A DNA stretch of 64,000 nt from Marinicella pacifica (lineage in GTDB: Bacteria > Pseudomonadota > Gammaproteobacteria > Xanthomonadales > Marinicellaceae). The position numbers and the translations under genes are program-made. Numbering within the stretch: position 1 is the first letter of the stretch; every line of letters starts with the position of its first letter. The stretch lies in assembly GCF_014636635.1 (NCBI RefSeq), contig NZ_BMEO01000005.1:25963-89962 (forward strand), written 5' to 3'. The notes beneath the pieces are model-generated. The model saw only the letters and a program-made list of their open reading frames with translations, did no database searches and was not told the DNA's origin. Positions 36,541 to 45,799 of the stretch are shown piece by piece.

Positions 36541-38598
36541 TCAAACTTTCGCCAAAGTCGCGGCCTGGCGTTGCCAGCGGTGAATTAAGGCATGGCATTG
36601 TTCCGGGTGGTTTTTTTGCATGAATTCGGCCAGTTCTCTGGCTTGTTTAAACAGGTCTTTGTCGGTCTCGACATTGACCAAACGAAATTCCATGGCGCCT
36701 TTTTGGCGGGTGCCGAGGATTTCGCCGGGACCACGCAGTTTGAGATCAGTTTTGGCGATTTCAAAGCCATCGTTGGTATCACGCATGGTGGACAGCCGGG
36801 TTTGGGCATTTTGGCTCAAAGGTGCCTGGTACATCAGCACACAATGGGATTGGCGAGTGCCGCGCCCCACCCGGCCACGTAACTGGTGTAATTGTGACAA
36901 ACCCAGGCGTTCGGCATTTTCAATCACCATTAAGGTGGCATTGGGCACATCAACACCAACCTCAATAACGGTGGTGGCCACCAATAATTGAATATTGCCG
37001 GCTTTAAAGTCTGCCATCACGGCGGTTTTCTCATCATCCTTTAACCGGCCGTGGACCAAACCAATCTTCAAACCTGGAAACCAGTCTTTGAGCTCTTCAA
37101 AAGTATTTTCAGCGGCTTTGGCGCGTAAATGCTCGGACTCCTCCACCAACGTACAGACCCAATAGGCCTGCTCACCGCGCTGGCAGGCGGCTTCAATGCG
37201 TTCGGCCAGTTGTGGCATTTTTTTGTTATCCAGTAAGGTGGTGTTGATGCTTTGGCGGTTTGGTGGCAGTTCATCAATCACCGACACATCCAGATTAGCG
37301 TAAGCCACTTGCGCTAATGTCCGGGGAATCGGGGTGGCGGTCATAATTAGGCTATGCGGCAGACTGTTGTTATGGTCCGCGCCTTTGGCTTTCAAGGACA
37401 GTCGCTGATGCACGCCAAAACGGTGTTGCTCATCAATAATCACCAACGCCAGATCGCGGTAAACCACGTCATCCTGAAATAAAGCATGGGTACCGATAAT
37501 GACAGCAGCGGAATCCGCTATCTTATCCAGTTGCTCACGACGTTCTGCGGTTTTCAGACGACCGGATAAAAAAGCCATGTTTTCATGCGGAAAAAATTCG
37601 GCCAAAGTAAGGCGGTGCTGCTCGGCCAAAATGGACGTTGGTGCCATGAACACCGCTTGTTTGCCTGCGGCTAAGGCATGTTCGATGGCACCGGCGGCCA
37701 CCGCTGTTTTACCGCTGCCAACATCGCCCTGAATCAGGCGTTGCATCGGACATGTTTTGGCCAGATCCATGCTGATTTCATTAAGCACCCGCTTTTGTGC
37801 AGCGGTTAGGGTAAAAGGCAGCCGTGCTAAAAATTGTTGTTTTTGGTTTATACTGAGACAAAGCGGTGTTGCCCGGTGTTGCTGCCGTTGTTCACGAATG
37901 GCCTGTAGCGCCAGGAAGTGACTGACCATTTCTTCAATTTTTAAGCGCTGTTGACTTGGATGTTGACCTGTCATAAGAGCCTGCATATCCACATCCGGCG
38001 GCGGCTGGTGCACCACTTCTAAAGCCGTTTGCAAATCTGGCAACCGGGCTTTTTGCAACCATTCTTCAGGTAGTAATTCAGACACATTTAAGCGGCCGTC
38101 TATTAATAAACCCAGGGCTTGTTGAACGGCGTTTTGTAACCGCTTTTGTTGCAACCCTTCGGATTTCGGATAAACCGCGGTGAGTCGCTCGTTGAGTGGC
38201 GGAATGGCCTGTTCAAGCCAGAACTCGGGATGAATCATCTCCGGACCGTGCAGACCCTGATTGACTTCACCATAGGCACGAATCCGTTTGCCGGCGCACA
38301 TTTTGATCTTCTGAGAATAATAAAAATTAAAGAATTTCAGTTGTATGACGCCCTGTTCATCTGCAACCTCACACACCAGAATCGGTCGCTTACCCTGAAC
38401 GACAAAGCTTTTGGTGATCTCGCCTTCAACCAAAGTCCGCTGAAAAGCCTGCACACGGTCAAGGGGCGTTATTCGGGTTTTGTCCTCATAGCGCAAAGGC
38501 AGATGGAACAGCAAATCCAGTACCGATTCAATATTCAGTTGTTTGAGTTTATCGACCGCTGCCGGTCCAATGCCTTTTAGGTCAGAAAGATGTACCAT
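36541..38598 (-). CDS. recG: ATP-dependent DNA helicase RecG
   Basis: 685 aa superfamily 2 helicase that regresses stalled forks and processes R-loops and Holliday junctions. N-terminal wedge (OB fold, about 60-150), helicase motifs GDVGSGKTAVAAGA (Walker A), IIDEQHRFGVHQR (DEQH), MTATPIPRTLAQ (III), TTVIEVGVDVPNATLM and QLRGRVGRGTRQSHC (V-VI). Last gene of the rpoZ-spoT-ridA-recG cluster; it starts 8 bp after ridA. Confidence 0.96.
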   Translation of the reverse strand: MVHLSDLKGIGPAAVDKLKQLNIESVLDLLFHLPLRYEDKTRITPLDRVQAFQRTLVEGEITKSFVVQGKRPILVCEVADEQGVIQLKFFNFYYSQKIKMCAGKRIRAYGEVNQGLHGPEMIHPEFWLEQAIPPLNERLTAVYPKSEGLQQKRLQNAVQQALGLLIDGRLNVSELLPEEWLQKARLPDLQTALEVVHQPPPDVDMQALMTGQHPSQQRLKIEEMVSHFLALQAIREQRQQHRATPLCLSINQKQQFLARLPFTLTAAQKRVLNEISMDLAKTCPMQRLIQGDVGSGKTAVAAGAIEHALAAGKQAVFMAPTSILAEQHRLTLAEFFPHENMAFLSGRLKTAERREQLDKIADSAAVIIGTHALFQDDVVYRDLALVIIDEQHRFGVHQRLSLKAKGADHNNSLPHSLIMTATPIPRTLAQVAYANLDVSVIDELPPNRQSINTTLLDNKKMPQLAERIEAACQRGEQAYWVCTLVEESEHLRAKAAENTFEELKDWFPGLKIGLVHGRLKDDEKTAVMADFKAGNIQLLVATTVIEVGVDVPNATLMVIENAERLGLSQLHQLRGRVGRGTRQSHCVLMYQAPLSQNAQTRLSTMRDTNDGFEIAKTDLKLRGPGEILGTRQKGAMEFRLVNVETDKDLFKQARELAEFMQKNHPEQCHALIHRWQRQAATLAKV

Positions 38599-38606
38599 CT
38601 GCCGCC

Positions 38607-38987
38607 TCAGGGCATGGCGATGATGGCATCAACTTCAATCAGTGAATCTTTGGGTAAACGGGCCACCTGGATGGCTGCACGTGCCGGATAGGGTTCGCTT
38701 AAATAACCACTCATGACATCATTCAAAGCCGCAAAATCATTTAAATCCTGCAAAAAAACAGTCAGTTTCAAAGCCTGTTGCAAATCAGTTCCCGCCGCCT
38801 GCGCCACTGCCTGGAGGTTTTGGAAAACCCGGTGTGCTTGCTGCTTAAAATCAGGACCCAACATTTCACCGCTGTCGGGATCAATGGGAATTTGTCCGGA
38901 AGTGTAGAGAACTCCCGCGTGAACCACCGCCTGTGAATAAGTGCCGATGGCTGCCGGCGCTTTGTCGGTATTAATGATTTTTTTCAT
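38607..38987 (-). CDS. ridA: RidA family enamine/imine deaminase
   Basis: 126 aa. Hydrolyses reactive 2-aminoacrylate and similar enamines. Family marks: KAPAAIGTYSQAVVHAGVLY, SGQIPIDPDSGEM, NLQAVAQAAGTDLQQALK, and the substrate Arg region PARAAIQVARLPKDSLIEVD. Start at 38987 (MKKIINTDKAPAAIG). It overlaps the spoT 3' end by 17 bp. Its position between spoT and recG is standard for gammaproteobacteria. Confidence 0.95.
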   Translation of the reverse strand: MKKIINTDKAPAAIGTYSQAVVHAGVLYTSGQIPIDPDSGEMLGPDFKQQAHRVFQNLQAVAQAAGTDLQQALKLTVFLQDLNDFAALNDVMSGYLSEPYPARAAIQVARLPKDSLIEVDAIIAMP

Positions 38988-41166
38988 GATAGACCCGCTT
39001 AACATTAAGAACTTCAGTGTGGCGCTGGAGGCGCTTCATCAGTTGGGTGGCCTGCCCTTTGTTTTCGACTTCCACCACAAAGTTTAATTGTGAAAAACCG
39101 CCTTCTTTGTCCACCTGATCGATGGTGACAATATTAACATCTTCTGCCGCAATCAGGGAAGCCAAGTTCGCCAAAACGCCGGTGCGGTTAATCACATCAA
39201 CCATCAGTTTGGTTTTAAACATACCCGAAGGATCCACATTCCACTGGCATTTCACAGATCGCTCGGGACTGTCTTTCAGGGTTTCCAGGAGATTAACGCA
39301 TTGACTGCGGTGAATCACCACGCCTTTTGAGGGACTTAAATAACCGGTGATTTCATCGCCCGGGAGAGGAAAACAACAATGCGGATAGTTCACGATTGAA
39401 CCCTCCGTACCATCAATAACCAGGGCTTCTTTGGGCTGATAGTCTTTATCAAGTTTGCGTTTTTTCATCAATGGCAGTAGTTTTCTGGCCACAATGGAAG
39501 GCAACAACTGGCCATAGGCAAATGACTTTAACAAATCATCCATGCTGTCTAACTGGTATTCTTTGAGGACTTTTTTGATGGTTCTGGCATCCAGCGCCTC
39601 AAAAGAATGACCAAAGGTATCCAGCGCCCGATCCAGCATACGATGACCCAATAATAAGGCATCCTCATCCTTGATGTCTTTGAGTTCTTTGCGAATCGCC
39701 GTGCGCGCCTTACTGGTCACCACCACCCCGAGCCAATCAGCTGTTACGGTTAAACCTTTGGCTGTTTTGATGCTCACCGTATCACCGGTTTCCAGGACTT
39801 TTGATAAGGTTGTTGCTTCACCATTGACCACCGCACTGACCGCATGCGACCCCACCGAAGTGTGAATGGCGTAGGCAAAATCCATGGCTGTGGATTTAAT
39901 CGGTAGCTGCACGATATCACCCTTGGGGGTAAACACGTAGATTTCATCCAGCCCCAAATCGGATTTAAAGTTTTCATAAAATTCAAGCGAACTGCCTGAA
40001 TCTGCCTGCAAACGCAAAAGAGATCCGAGCCAACTGCGCACCTTGTTGAGTGAAGCGGTGGACTGCGCTGATTTTTGTTTATACATCCAGTGAGCAGCCA
40101 CCCCGGCTTCGCTCATTTCGTCCATGTTTTGGGTGCGAATCTGAATTTCCAGTTTTAAGCCGTAGGGCCCGGTGACAATGCTGTGTATGGACTGGTAACC
40201 GTTTTGTTTGGGCACCGCAATATAATCTTTAAAGCCGTTTTCACTGGGCGGATAAAGGTTATGAATGACACCCAGCGCCAAATAACACTGATGCAGCTCT
40301 GAAACAATAATGCGCACCCCGAACAAGTCGTGCACCTCTTCCAGGGTCAGTTGTTTAGATTTAATTTTCTTGTAAATACTGTAGGGTGCTTTCTGACGGC
40401 CACTGACGTCAGCCACCATAGAGGCATCCAACAAGGCTTTTTCAATGTTCTTGCAGATTTTCTCAATCGCCTTTTTTCGGTGACCGGCCATTTCTTTGGC
40501 GCCGGTGACAATTTGTTTGTATCGATTGGGGTGCAGCGCCTTGAAGGCATGATCTTCCAATTCCTTTTGCATGTGCTTTAAACCGATGCGTTCGGCAATC
40601 GGCGCATACACATCGATGGTTTCCTGGGATATGCGTTTTTGTCCGGAACGACTCATGGCATCGATGGTGCGCATATTGTGCAGGCGATCGGCCAGTTTTA
40701 TGATGATGACACGCACATCATCAGACATGGCAAACAACATTTTAACGAATGTTTCTGCCTGCGCTTCCTTAAAGTTTCTAAACTTTAATTTGTCCAGTTT
40801 GGTAACGGCTTCAACCAAATGGGCCACATCGGCATTGAATTCGGTGACCAGATCCTCATAACTGACTTCGGTGTCTTCGATGGTGTCGTGCAACACACCG
40901 GCAATCAAGGTATCAATATCAACCCGCATTTCGGCCAAAATCGCCGCCACAATAATGGGGTGGCTGATATAAGGCTCGCCCGATTTGCGGATTTGCTTTT
41001 CGTGGGCATAAGCGCCGTAATGGACGGCTTTACGAAGGGCAGATTTTTCCTCGTCGTTGAGGTAGAGGTTGGTATTTTCTTTGAGTTTTTTAAAAGCAGC
41101 CTGGACCAATTTATGGCCCATGGTGTCGGAGGTGTGGGACAATTGTGTTGTCGTCACATCCGACAC
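38971..41166 (-). CDS. spoT: bifunctional (p)ppGpp synthetase/hydrolase SpoT
   Basis: 731 aa. Hydrolase HD domain (about 50-190) with YISHPIIVAAILAEM and the metal motif GVLHDTIEDTEVSYEDL, and LADRLHNMRTIDAM. Synthetase domain (about 235-350) with DLFGVRIIVSELHQCYLALG and KQNGYQSIHSIVTGPYGLKL. TGS domain (IYVFTPKGDIVQLPIKSTAM) and a C-terminal ACT domain (VDVINRTGVLANLASLIAAE). Both active sites appear intact. It follows rpoZ by 30 bp. Confidence 0.96.
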   Translation of the reverse strand: MSDVTTTQLSHTSDTMGHKLVQAAFKKLKENTNLYLNDEEKSALRKAVHYGAYAHEKQIRKSGEPYISHPIIVAAILAEMRVDIDTLIAGVLHDTIEDTEVSYEDLVTEFNADVAHLVEAVTKLDKLKFRNFKEAQAETFVKMLFAMSDDVRVIIIKLADRLHNMRTIDAMSRSGQKRISQETIDVYAPIAERIGLKHMQKELEDHAFKALHPNRYKQIVTGAKEMAGHRKKAIEKICKNIEKALLDASMVADVSGRQKAPYSIYKKIKSKQLTLEEVHDLFGVRIIVSELHQCYLALGVIHNLYPPSENGFKDYIAVPKQNGYQSIHSIVTGPYGLKLEIQIRTQNMDEMSEAGVAAHWMYKQKSAQSTASLNKVRSWLGSLLRLQADSGSSLEFYENFKSDLGLDEIYVFTPKGDIVQLPIKSTAMDFAYAIHTSVGSHAVSAVVNGEATTLSKVLETGDTVSIKTAKGLTVTADWLGVVVTSKARTAIRKELKDIKDEDALLLGHRMLDRALDTFGHSFEALDARTIKKVLKEYQLDSMDDLLKSFAYGQLLPSIVARKLLPLMKKRKLDKDYQPKEALVIDGTEGSIVNYPHCCFPLPGDEITGYLSPSKGVVIHRSQCVNLLETLKDSPERSVKCQWNVDPSGMFKTKLMVDVINRTGVLANLASLIAAEDVNIVTIDQVDKEGGFSQLNFVVEVENKGQATQLMKRLQRHTEVLNVKRVYHEKNH

Positions 41167-41196
41167 CCTCGAAGACAGGTGATATCTGAAGCGACC

Positions 41197-41475
41197 TTAC
41201 TCGTTATCTTCATTGTCCTGTGTCTCAGCAGCGGCATTCCAGGCCTCTAACTCTTTGGCCCGCTTCGCTTCCAGTTCCAATTCAGCCAGGACATCATTGT
41301 TGATTTTACCCTCGGCAATCTCACGCAGTGCCAACACGGTGGGTTTGTCGTTTTCTTCTTCCACCATCGGCTCCTGGCCATTGGCAATTAAACGCGCGCG
41401 TTTGGATGCCATGGTCACCAAATCAAAACGATTGGGTACTTTTTCTAAACAGTCTTCTACGGTTACTCGTGCCAT
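41197..41475 (-). CDS. rpoZ: RNA polymerase omega subunit
   Basis: 92 aa. N-terminus [20 protein letters not shown] then [14 protein letters not shown] is diagnostic; [15 protein letters not shown] segment ([12 protein letters not shown]) follows. The C-terminal extension is rich in Glu/Asn. It helps assemble RNA polymerase and bind ppGpp, and sits directly before spoT. gmk, which usually precedes rpoZ, is absent here; the upstream gene is bepA, on the same strand, 113 bp away. Confidence 0.95.
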   Translation of the reverse strand: MARVTVEDCLEKVPNRFDLVTMASKRARLIANGQEPMVEEENDKPTVLALREIAEGKINNDVLAELELEAKRAKELEAWNAAAETQDNEDNE

Positions 41476-41588
41476 ATTATTTCCTGAAATATTTTGCGCA
41501 ATCGCGCATTTTAATCGAAGCGGGAATTATTTTCAAAATTATTATGGCCAAAAGCCCGAAAACAAAGGGTAAAGAGCTGCATTAAGGC

Positions 41589-43061
41589 TTATCTGCCCGG
41601 ATAATTGGGGCTTTGTTCCCGACGCCGCTCTTCATCAGTTATGAGGGGTTCATAGGCATTAATCTGAGCATCTATTTTTGCCGTTTCATAGAAATCCAAT
41701 GGCCGGTCTTTGCGAAGGTTCTTGAGAATTCTGACCGCCTGATAATTCTGCCCCAGCAGATGGGATCGCCTGGCCATGGCCTGACCGGCAGCAACCGGTT
41801 TCATGGCGTTGTAATAGGCAATCGATAACAAGTCCTGATAATGTGGATTTTCCGGGTATTGATAGCTCAGTTTACGCAGTTGGCTGATGGCCTTGTCCTG
41901 ACTGTCCAAATCTTCAAAGTGCATGAATATTTGTGCCGTTTCCTCCAAAACCAAATTATTATCCGGGTATTGATTGATTAACTGGTCCAGGTATTTTTTA
42001 CCCTGTTCTGTATCGACTCGAGAGATATTTTGGGCTTTGAGTATTTTGACCAGAACGTCAGTTTCTGAATCAGTTTTAATTTTTTCAATGGTTGCTAATG
42101 AAGCTTTATAATCATTGTTTCGGTATTGGTGCAAAGCACGCCCGTATAAATAGGCGGCCGATGCGTTTGATCCGTCCTTTGCGTCTGCATAATAAGCCTT
42201 TAAACCATCAAACTCACCGGCTGTCAAAACCCGTAAACGCTCCTTGACAAAAGCATACATACTTGATTCTTTAACGGTTTTGGGGGCTAGGTTTTTACTG
42301 CGATTTTTGGCTTCAGTAACACGATTAACCGACAATGGGTGGGTGCGTAAGTATTCGGGCAATTGATAGCGCGGATCAACACGGTTTTTGGTCATTAATT
42401 TCGCAAAAAACCCGGCCATACCTTGTGGGTCAAAATCAGCCTTATATAAGGTGTTAATACCGACCCGATCGGCTTCATATTCATGGTAACGGGTAAAATT
42501 AATGGCCAGCTGTTGTTGTAAGCCGGTCATTGAAGAGGCTATAGCAATCGGTGCATCGCCGCTGCCGCCGGCACTCGCGGCAGCAGCGGCAGCCAACATC
42601 CCTAACATGATGGGGATGGTGGCCTTTTGTTGTTTGGCAATCATTCGCGAAATATGGCGCTGACTAACATGCGCAATTTCATGTGCAACAACCCCAGCCA
42701 GTTCACTTTCCGAGTCTGTTTCTAAAATCAAACCCGAGTAAACCACTATTAAACCGCCGGGATAAGCTGACGCATTAATCACATCAGCCGGCACCACAAA
42801 AAAATCAAAGCTTTGGGTCGGTTTATCAGAATGAGCCGCCAAACGGTATCCCAGGTGATAGATATACGACGCCACAACCGGATCCGTCATAATCATCTGG
42901 TAAGCATACATTTGCTGCTTAATTTCTTTGCGGTAACGCGCTTCATCATCCTCAGACATAACCGCATCTGATGAATTGCCCAAATCCGGCAATTTCACCT
43001 GCGCATAAGTCATCGGATGCCACAAGCTGACAAACAGATAGATGGTTAAAACAAATTTCAT
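41589..43061 (-). CDS. bepA: M48 family periplasmic metalloprotease/chaperone BepA-like
   Basis: 490 aa with a signal peptide (MKFVLTIYLFVSLWHPMTYA). Peptidase M48 domain with zinc motif AGVVAHEIAHVSQRHISRM near residue 135 and the third ligand in YHEYEADRVGINTLYKA. C-terminal half has TPR-type helices (LYGRALHQYRNNDYKASLAT, NPHYQDLLSIAYYN). BepA promotes LptD assembly and degrades stalled outer-membrane proteins. Start at 43061. Divergent from the tus genes. Confidence 0.93.
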   Translation of the reverse strand: MKFVLTIYLFVSLWHPMTYAQVKLPDLGNSSDAVMSEDDEARYRKEIKQQMYAYQMIMTDPVVASYIYHLGYRLAAHSDKPTQSFDFFVVPADVINASAYPGGLIVVYSGLILETDSESELAGVVAHEIAHVSQRHISRMIAKQQKATIPIMLGMLAAAAAASAGGSGDAPIAIASSMTGLQQQLAINFTRYHEYEADRVGINTLYKADFDPQGMAGFFAKLMTKNRVDPRYQLPEYLRTHPLSVNRVTEAKNRSKNLAPKTVKESSMYAFVKERLRVLTAGEFDGLKAYYADAKDGSNASAAYLYGRALHQYRNNDYKASLATIEKIKTDSETDVLVKILKAQNISRVDTEQGKKYLDQLINQYPDNNLVLEETAQIFMHFEDLDSQDKAISQLRKLSYQYPENPHYQDLLSIAYYNAMKPVAAGQAMARRSHLLGQNYQAVRILKNLRKDRPLDFYETAKIDAQINAYEPLITDEERRREQSPNYPGR

Positions 43062-43141
43062 GGTCATATTGTATAATTCAGACTGTTAATTTACGCTTAA
43101 ATTCATTTTCATTAAAGTCATTTCATCATTTGTTAGTAAAT

Positions 43142-43462
43142 ATGCGCCTTTGTTTTTTAATCAACCCCAGCGAAGATTGGCAACAAGCCGTTGAACATGC
43201 GCGTCATCTGGCTTTGGCCGCCTTAAAAACCCATCAGATAAAGGCGGTGTTTTTCTTTGGCTCAGCCGCGAAAATTATTCAAGACACCTCCATGCAACAA
43301 CGCTGGAATAAACTGAATAGCTGTGATTTGTGGATTTGCAGAACCATGATAGACCAGTGGCAGCTGAACGAAACAGCTTGTCACAATCATTTCTCTGTCA
43401 CAGGTATGGCGCCGTGGATTAACTGTATGCAACAATCAGACCGAGTTATAGAAATCATCTGA
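43142..43462 (+). CDS. tusD: sulfur relay protein TusD/DsrE-like
   Basis: 106 aa DsrE-fold protein of the sulfur relay that thiolates U34 of tRNAs. HLALAALKTHQIKAVFFFGS matches the DsrE core, and SCDLWICRT carries the Cys expected as the sulfur acceptor. It is shorter than E. coli TusD (128 aa), and a second Cys (WINCMQQ) sits near the end. The start at 43142 is chosen over 43130. The stop shares one base with the start of tusC. Confidence 0.8.
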   Translation: MRLCFLINPSEDWQQAVEHARHLALAALKTHQIKAVFFFGSAAKIIQDTSMQQRWNKLNSCDLWICRTMIDQWQLNETACHNHFSVTGMAPWINCMQQSDRVIEII

Positions 43463-43740
43463 TGCGGTGCTTATTTCACATTTTTGCAGACAGCAGCCAA
43501 GATCGGTTAGAGCAAAGCCATTTATTAATATTAGCTTGTCTGAACTTTGATTACAGGGTTGACATTGTTTTCCATGATCACAGTGAACGTGTTTTAAGCC
43601 GACAACCGCAACTTTACAAAAAATGGCAAGCCCTGCAGCTTTACGGTGCACAGGAATTTATACAACTGTCCGAACTGAGTTGTTCTGAAGCTGATAGCTT
43701 ATTGACTCAACTCACCGACCAAGCGGATTTTATCGCATGA
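43462..43740 (+). CDS. tusC: sulfur relay protein TusC/DsrF-like
   Basis: 92 aa, DsrE/F fold: SHLLILACLNFDYRVDIVFH, QPQLYKKWQALQLYGAQEFI. Member of the TusBCD complex; TusC has a structural role and lacks a strictly required Cys. Recognised mainly by its place between TusD- and TusB-like genes and by size. It overlaps tusB by 4 bp. Confidence 0.75.
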   Translation: MRCLFHIFADSSQDRLEQSHLLILACLNFDYRVDIVFHDHSERVLSRQPQLYKKWQALQLYGAQEFIQLSELSCSEADSLLTQLTDQADFIA

Positions 43741-44009
43741 GCGTATTACACCAGTACCGCTGGCATAACGAAAACCACTTTGCAAAAAGAATTCACCTCC
43801 TACGGACGGGTGATTCACTGGTGATATACGGCTGTCCCCAACACCTGAACCCAAACCGGTTTCTGGATCCGTTAGTACACTTGAAAATACCAATCTATTG
43901 GCTCAGTCAAAAATCTGCTCATAACCACAATAGCCCAATGCACCCCATAGATTATGACCAATGGCTGACGCTGATTGAACAACATGACAAAACCCACACA
44001 TGGAAATAA
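43737..44009 (+). CDS. tusB: sulfur relay protein TusB/DsrH-like
   Basis: 90 aa, start in MSVLHQYRW, with DSLVIYGCPQHLN (Cys) and IPIYWLSQKS-type beta strands of DsrH. The homology is weak by eye; the call rests on order and overlaps (4 bp with tusC, 10 bp with tusE). Expected to complete the hexameric TusBCD complex. Confidence 0.65.
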   Translation: MSVLHQYRWHNENHFAKRIHLLRTGDSLVIYGCPQHLNPNRFLDPLVHLKIPIYWLSQKSAHNHNSPMHPIDYDQWLTLIEQHDKTHTWK

Positions 44010-44308
44010 TTCTCGATAAAAACGGCCACTTAATAGACAAAGAGGCATGGAATCTTCAGGTGGCAAACCAATTGGCACAAACCGATAATCTGAAATTGAC
44101 AAAACAACATGAACAGATTATCTTAGCGGTGCGGGCCATTTTTGAAGAAACCGGTGACACGCCGCCCATGCGTTTGTTGATTAAGGTATTGCGTCAGCAG
44201 CTTGATGATTCCATAGATTCACGCTATCTGTACCGCTTGTTTCCAGACGGTCCCGTGAGGCTGTGTAGTAAATATGCCGGCTTACCGAAACCCAAACATT
44301 GTATGTAA
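44000..44308 (+). CDS. tusE: TusE/DsrC-family sulfur carrier
   Basis: 102 aa. Accepts sulfur from TusD and hands it to MnmA on tRNA. Clear DsrC signature: N-terminal LDKNGHLIDKEAWN, helical core LTKQHEQIILAVRAIFEETG, TPPMRLLIKVL, and the C-terminal arm LYRLFPDGPV then KYAGLPKPKHCM ending in the penultimate catalytic Cys. Here tusE lies with tusDCB rather than apart as in E. coli, and grxC follows. Confidence 0.93.
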   Translation: MEIILDKNGHLIDKEAWNLQVANQLAQTDNLKLTKQHEQIILAVRAIFEETGDTPPMRLLIKVLRQQLDDSIDSRYLYRLFPDGPVRLCSKYAGLPKPKHCM

Positions 44309-44316
44309 AAATAATT

Positions 44317-44571
44317 ATGAGCAACGAAATCATCGTTTACAGCACCCAGGTTTGCCCCTACTGTGTGGCAGCCAAAAACCTGTTAAAAACTAAAAACCTC
44401 CGTTTTACGGAAGTTTTGGTTGATAAAAACCCCGAACAACGGGCCATAATGATAGAAAAAAGCGGTCGCACCTCGGTGCCTCAGATTTTTATCAACGGCA
44501 CCCATGTGGGGGGATTTGATGATTTAAGCGCCCGAGTCAGAAACAACACGCTTCAGGAATTACTGGTTTAG
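44317..44571 (+). CDS. grxC: glutaredoxin 3
   Basis: 84 aa. Dithiol glutaredoxin with active site VYSTQVCPYCVAAKNLL (CPYC), TSVPQIFINGTHVGGFDDL and C-terminal helix. Start at 44317 (MSNEIIVYSTQ). It overlaps the 3' end of the AI-2E transporter gene by 12 bp in convergent orientation. It could recycle the persulfide chain of the Tus proteins upstream, which is inference. Confidence 0.95.
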   Translation: MSNEIIVYSTQVCPYCVAAKNLLKTKNLRFTEVLVDKNPEQRAIMIEKSGRTSVPQIFINGTHVGGFDDLSARVRNNTLQELLV

Positions 44572-45636
44572 TGGCTCAGACTCGGTGGCCACCAAGGTAC
44601 GCGGCCAGGATTGGATAATGGCATTCACCAGGGTGGCCAAAGGAATGGCAAAAAACACACCCCAGAAACCCCACACACCGCCGAAAAATAACACCGCAAC
44701 GATGATTGCCACCGGGTGCAGGTTATTTACCTCAGAAAATAACCAGGGAACCAAAGCGTTGCCATCCAATACCTGAATGACACCGTAGGAAATCATGACA
44801 TAGGCAAAAGGCGCCGTCCAGCCAAACTGCACAAAAGCCACCAGCGCAATCGGAAAGGTCACCGCCACTGCACCGATAAAGGGCACCAGCACGGAAAACC
44901 CCGTTAAAGTGGCGAGTAATATGGCATATTCCAAATCCAGAAAAACGAAAACAATGTAGGTGATTAAACCCACCAACAGTATTTCAAAGGCTTTTCCCCG
45001 CACATAATTGCCAATCTGCACATCCACTTCATGCCACACCGACAGTGTTAATTTAGAATCACGGGGAATAAATTGACGCAGCCAGCTGAGAATTTGCTGT
45101 TTGTCTTTCAACAAAAAAAACACCAGAATCGGCATCACCACCAAAAACACCGCAATCGAAAAAGCACTGAATACCGATGACACCGTTTTGCCCAGCATTT
45201 GCTGACCCAAAACAGTCACCTCTGCGGTAACTTTGGAAATAAGGCTTTGAACCTGATCAGGCTGGATAAGCTGCGGATACTTTTCAGGCAGTGTGCGAAG
45301 AAAATCTAAACCGGTTGAAAAGTAATTGGGCAAAGCCTGAACCAACTGAGTCACCTGGGTAATCAGCTTGGGTACCATCCACACCAGCAGGATAAACATC
45401 ACCGCCACAAAAACCAAAAAAACCACCGTGACCGCCACCACCCGCGGCACTTTCAGTTTTTCCAGACGCACAATAACACTTTCCAGCAAATAGGCCACCA
45501 CAATACTGGCCAGAAAAGGTGCCAGCGCACGGCCAAAATAAATAATAAACACAAAACTGACCACCAAAGCCATGGTCAGAATGACAATTTGCGGGTCAGA
45601 GAAATTTCTTTTAAACCAATTTGTGAATACATTCAT
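44560..45636 (-). CDS. AI-2E family transporter (PerM-like)
   Basis: 358 aa with about eight membrane helices in the family pattern: paired N-terminal helices (LALVVSFVFIIYFGRALAPF), a hairpin region after residue 120, and the conserved C-terminal set LATLTGFSVLVPFIGAVAVT and HPVAIIVAVLFFGGVWGFWG with VFFAIPLATLV. Members export autoinducer-2, Na+/H+ or other substrates; substrate not predictable here. Confidence 0.9.
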   Translation of the reverse strand: MNVFTNWFKRNFSDPQIVILTMALVVSFVFIIYFGRALAPFLASIVVAYLLESVIVRLEKLKVPRVVAVTVVFLVFVAVMFILLVWMVPKLITQVTQLVQALPNYFSTGLDFLRTLPEKYPQLIQPDQVQSLISKVTAEVTVLGQQMLGKTVSSVFSAFSIAVFLVVMPILVFFLLKDKQQILSWLRQFIPRDSKLTLSVWHEVDVQIGNYVRGKAFEILLVGLITYIVFVFLDLEYAILLATLTGFSVLVPFIGAVAVTFPIALVAFVQFGWTAPFAYVMISYGVIQVLDGNALVPWLFSEVNNLHPVAIIVAVLFFGGVWGFWGVFFAIPLATLVNAIIQSWPRTLVATESEPLNQ

Positions 45637-45799
45637 ACGCCGAATTATAAGGCAGTTTTGGGTTTAATCCACGGAAATTGGTTACTTTTAGAAGGCCAAT
45701 CAACCATCGTAATTGGATACACAGTCACATCATTGGCGTATTGTTGACAGCCAGCAACAGCAGACCGCTAACATCATGGCACAATCAGGAACAAGGGAA

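Noticed and set aside
45637..45799. Gap between the AI-2E gene and the barrel protein as an RNA gene
   Set aside because: No stable hairpins, promoter or conserved RNA features seen.
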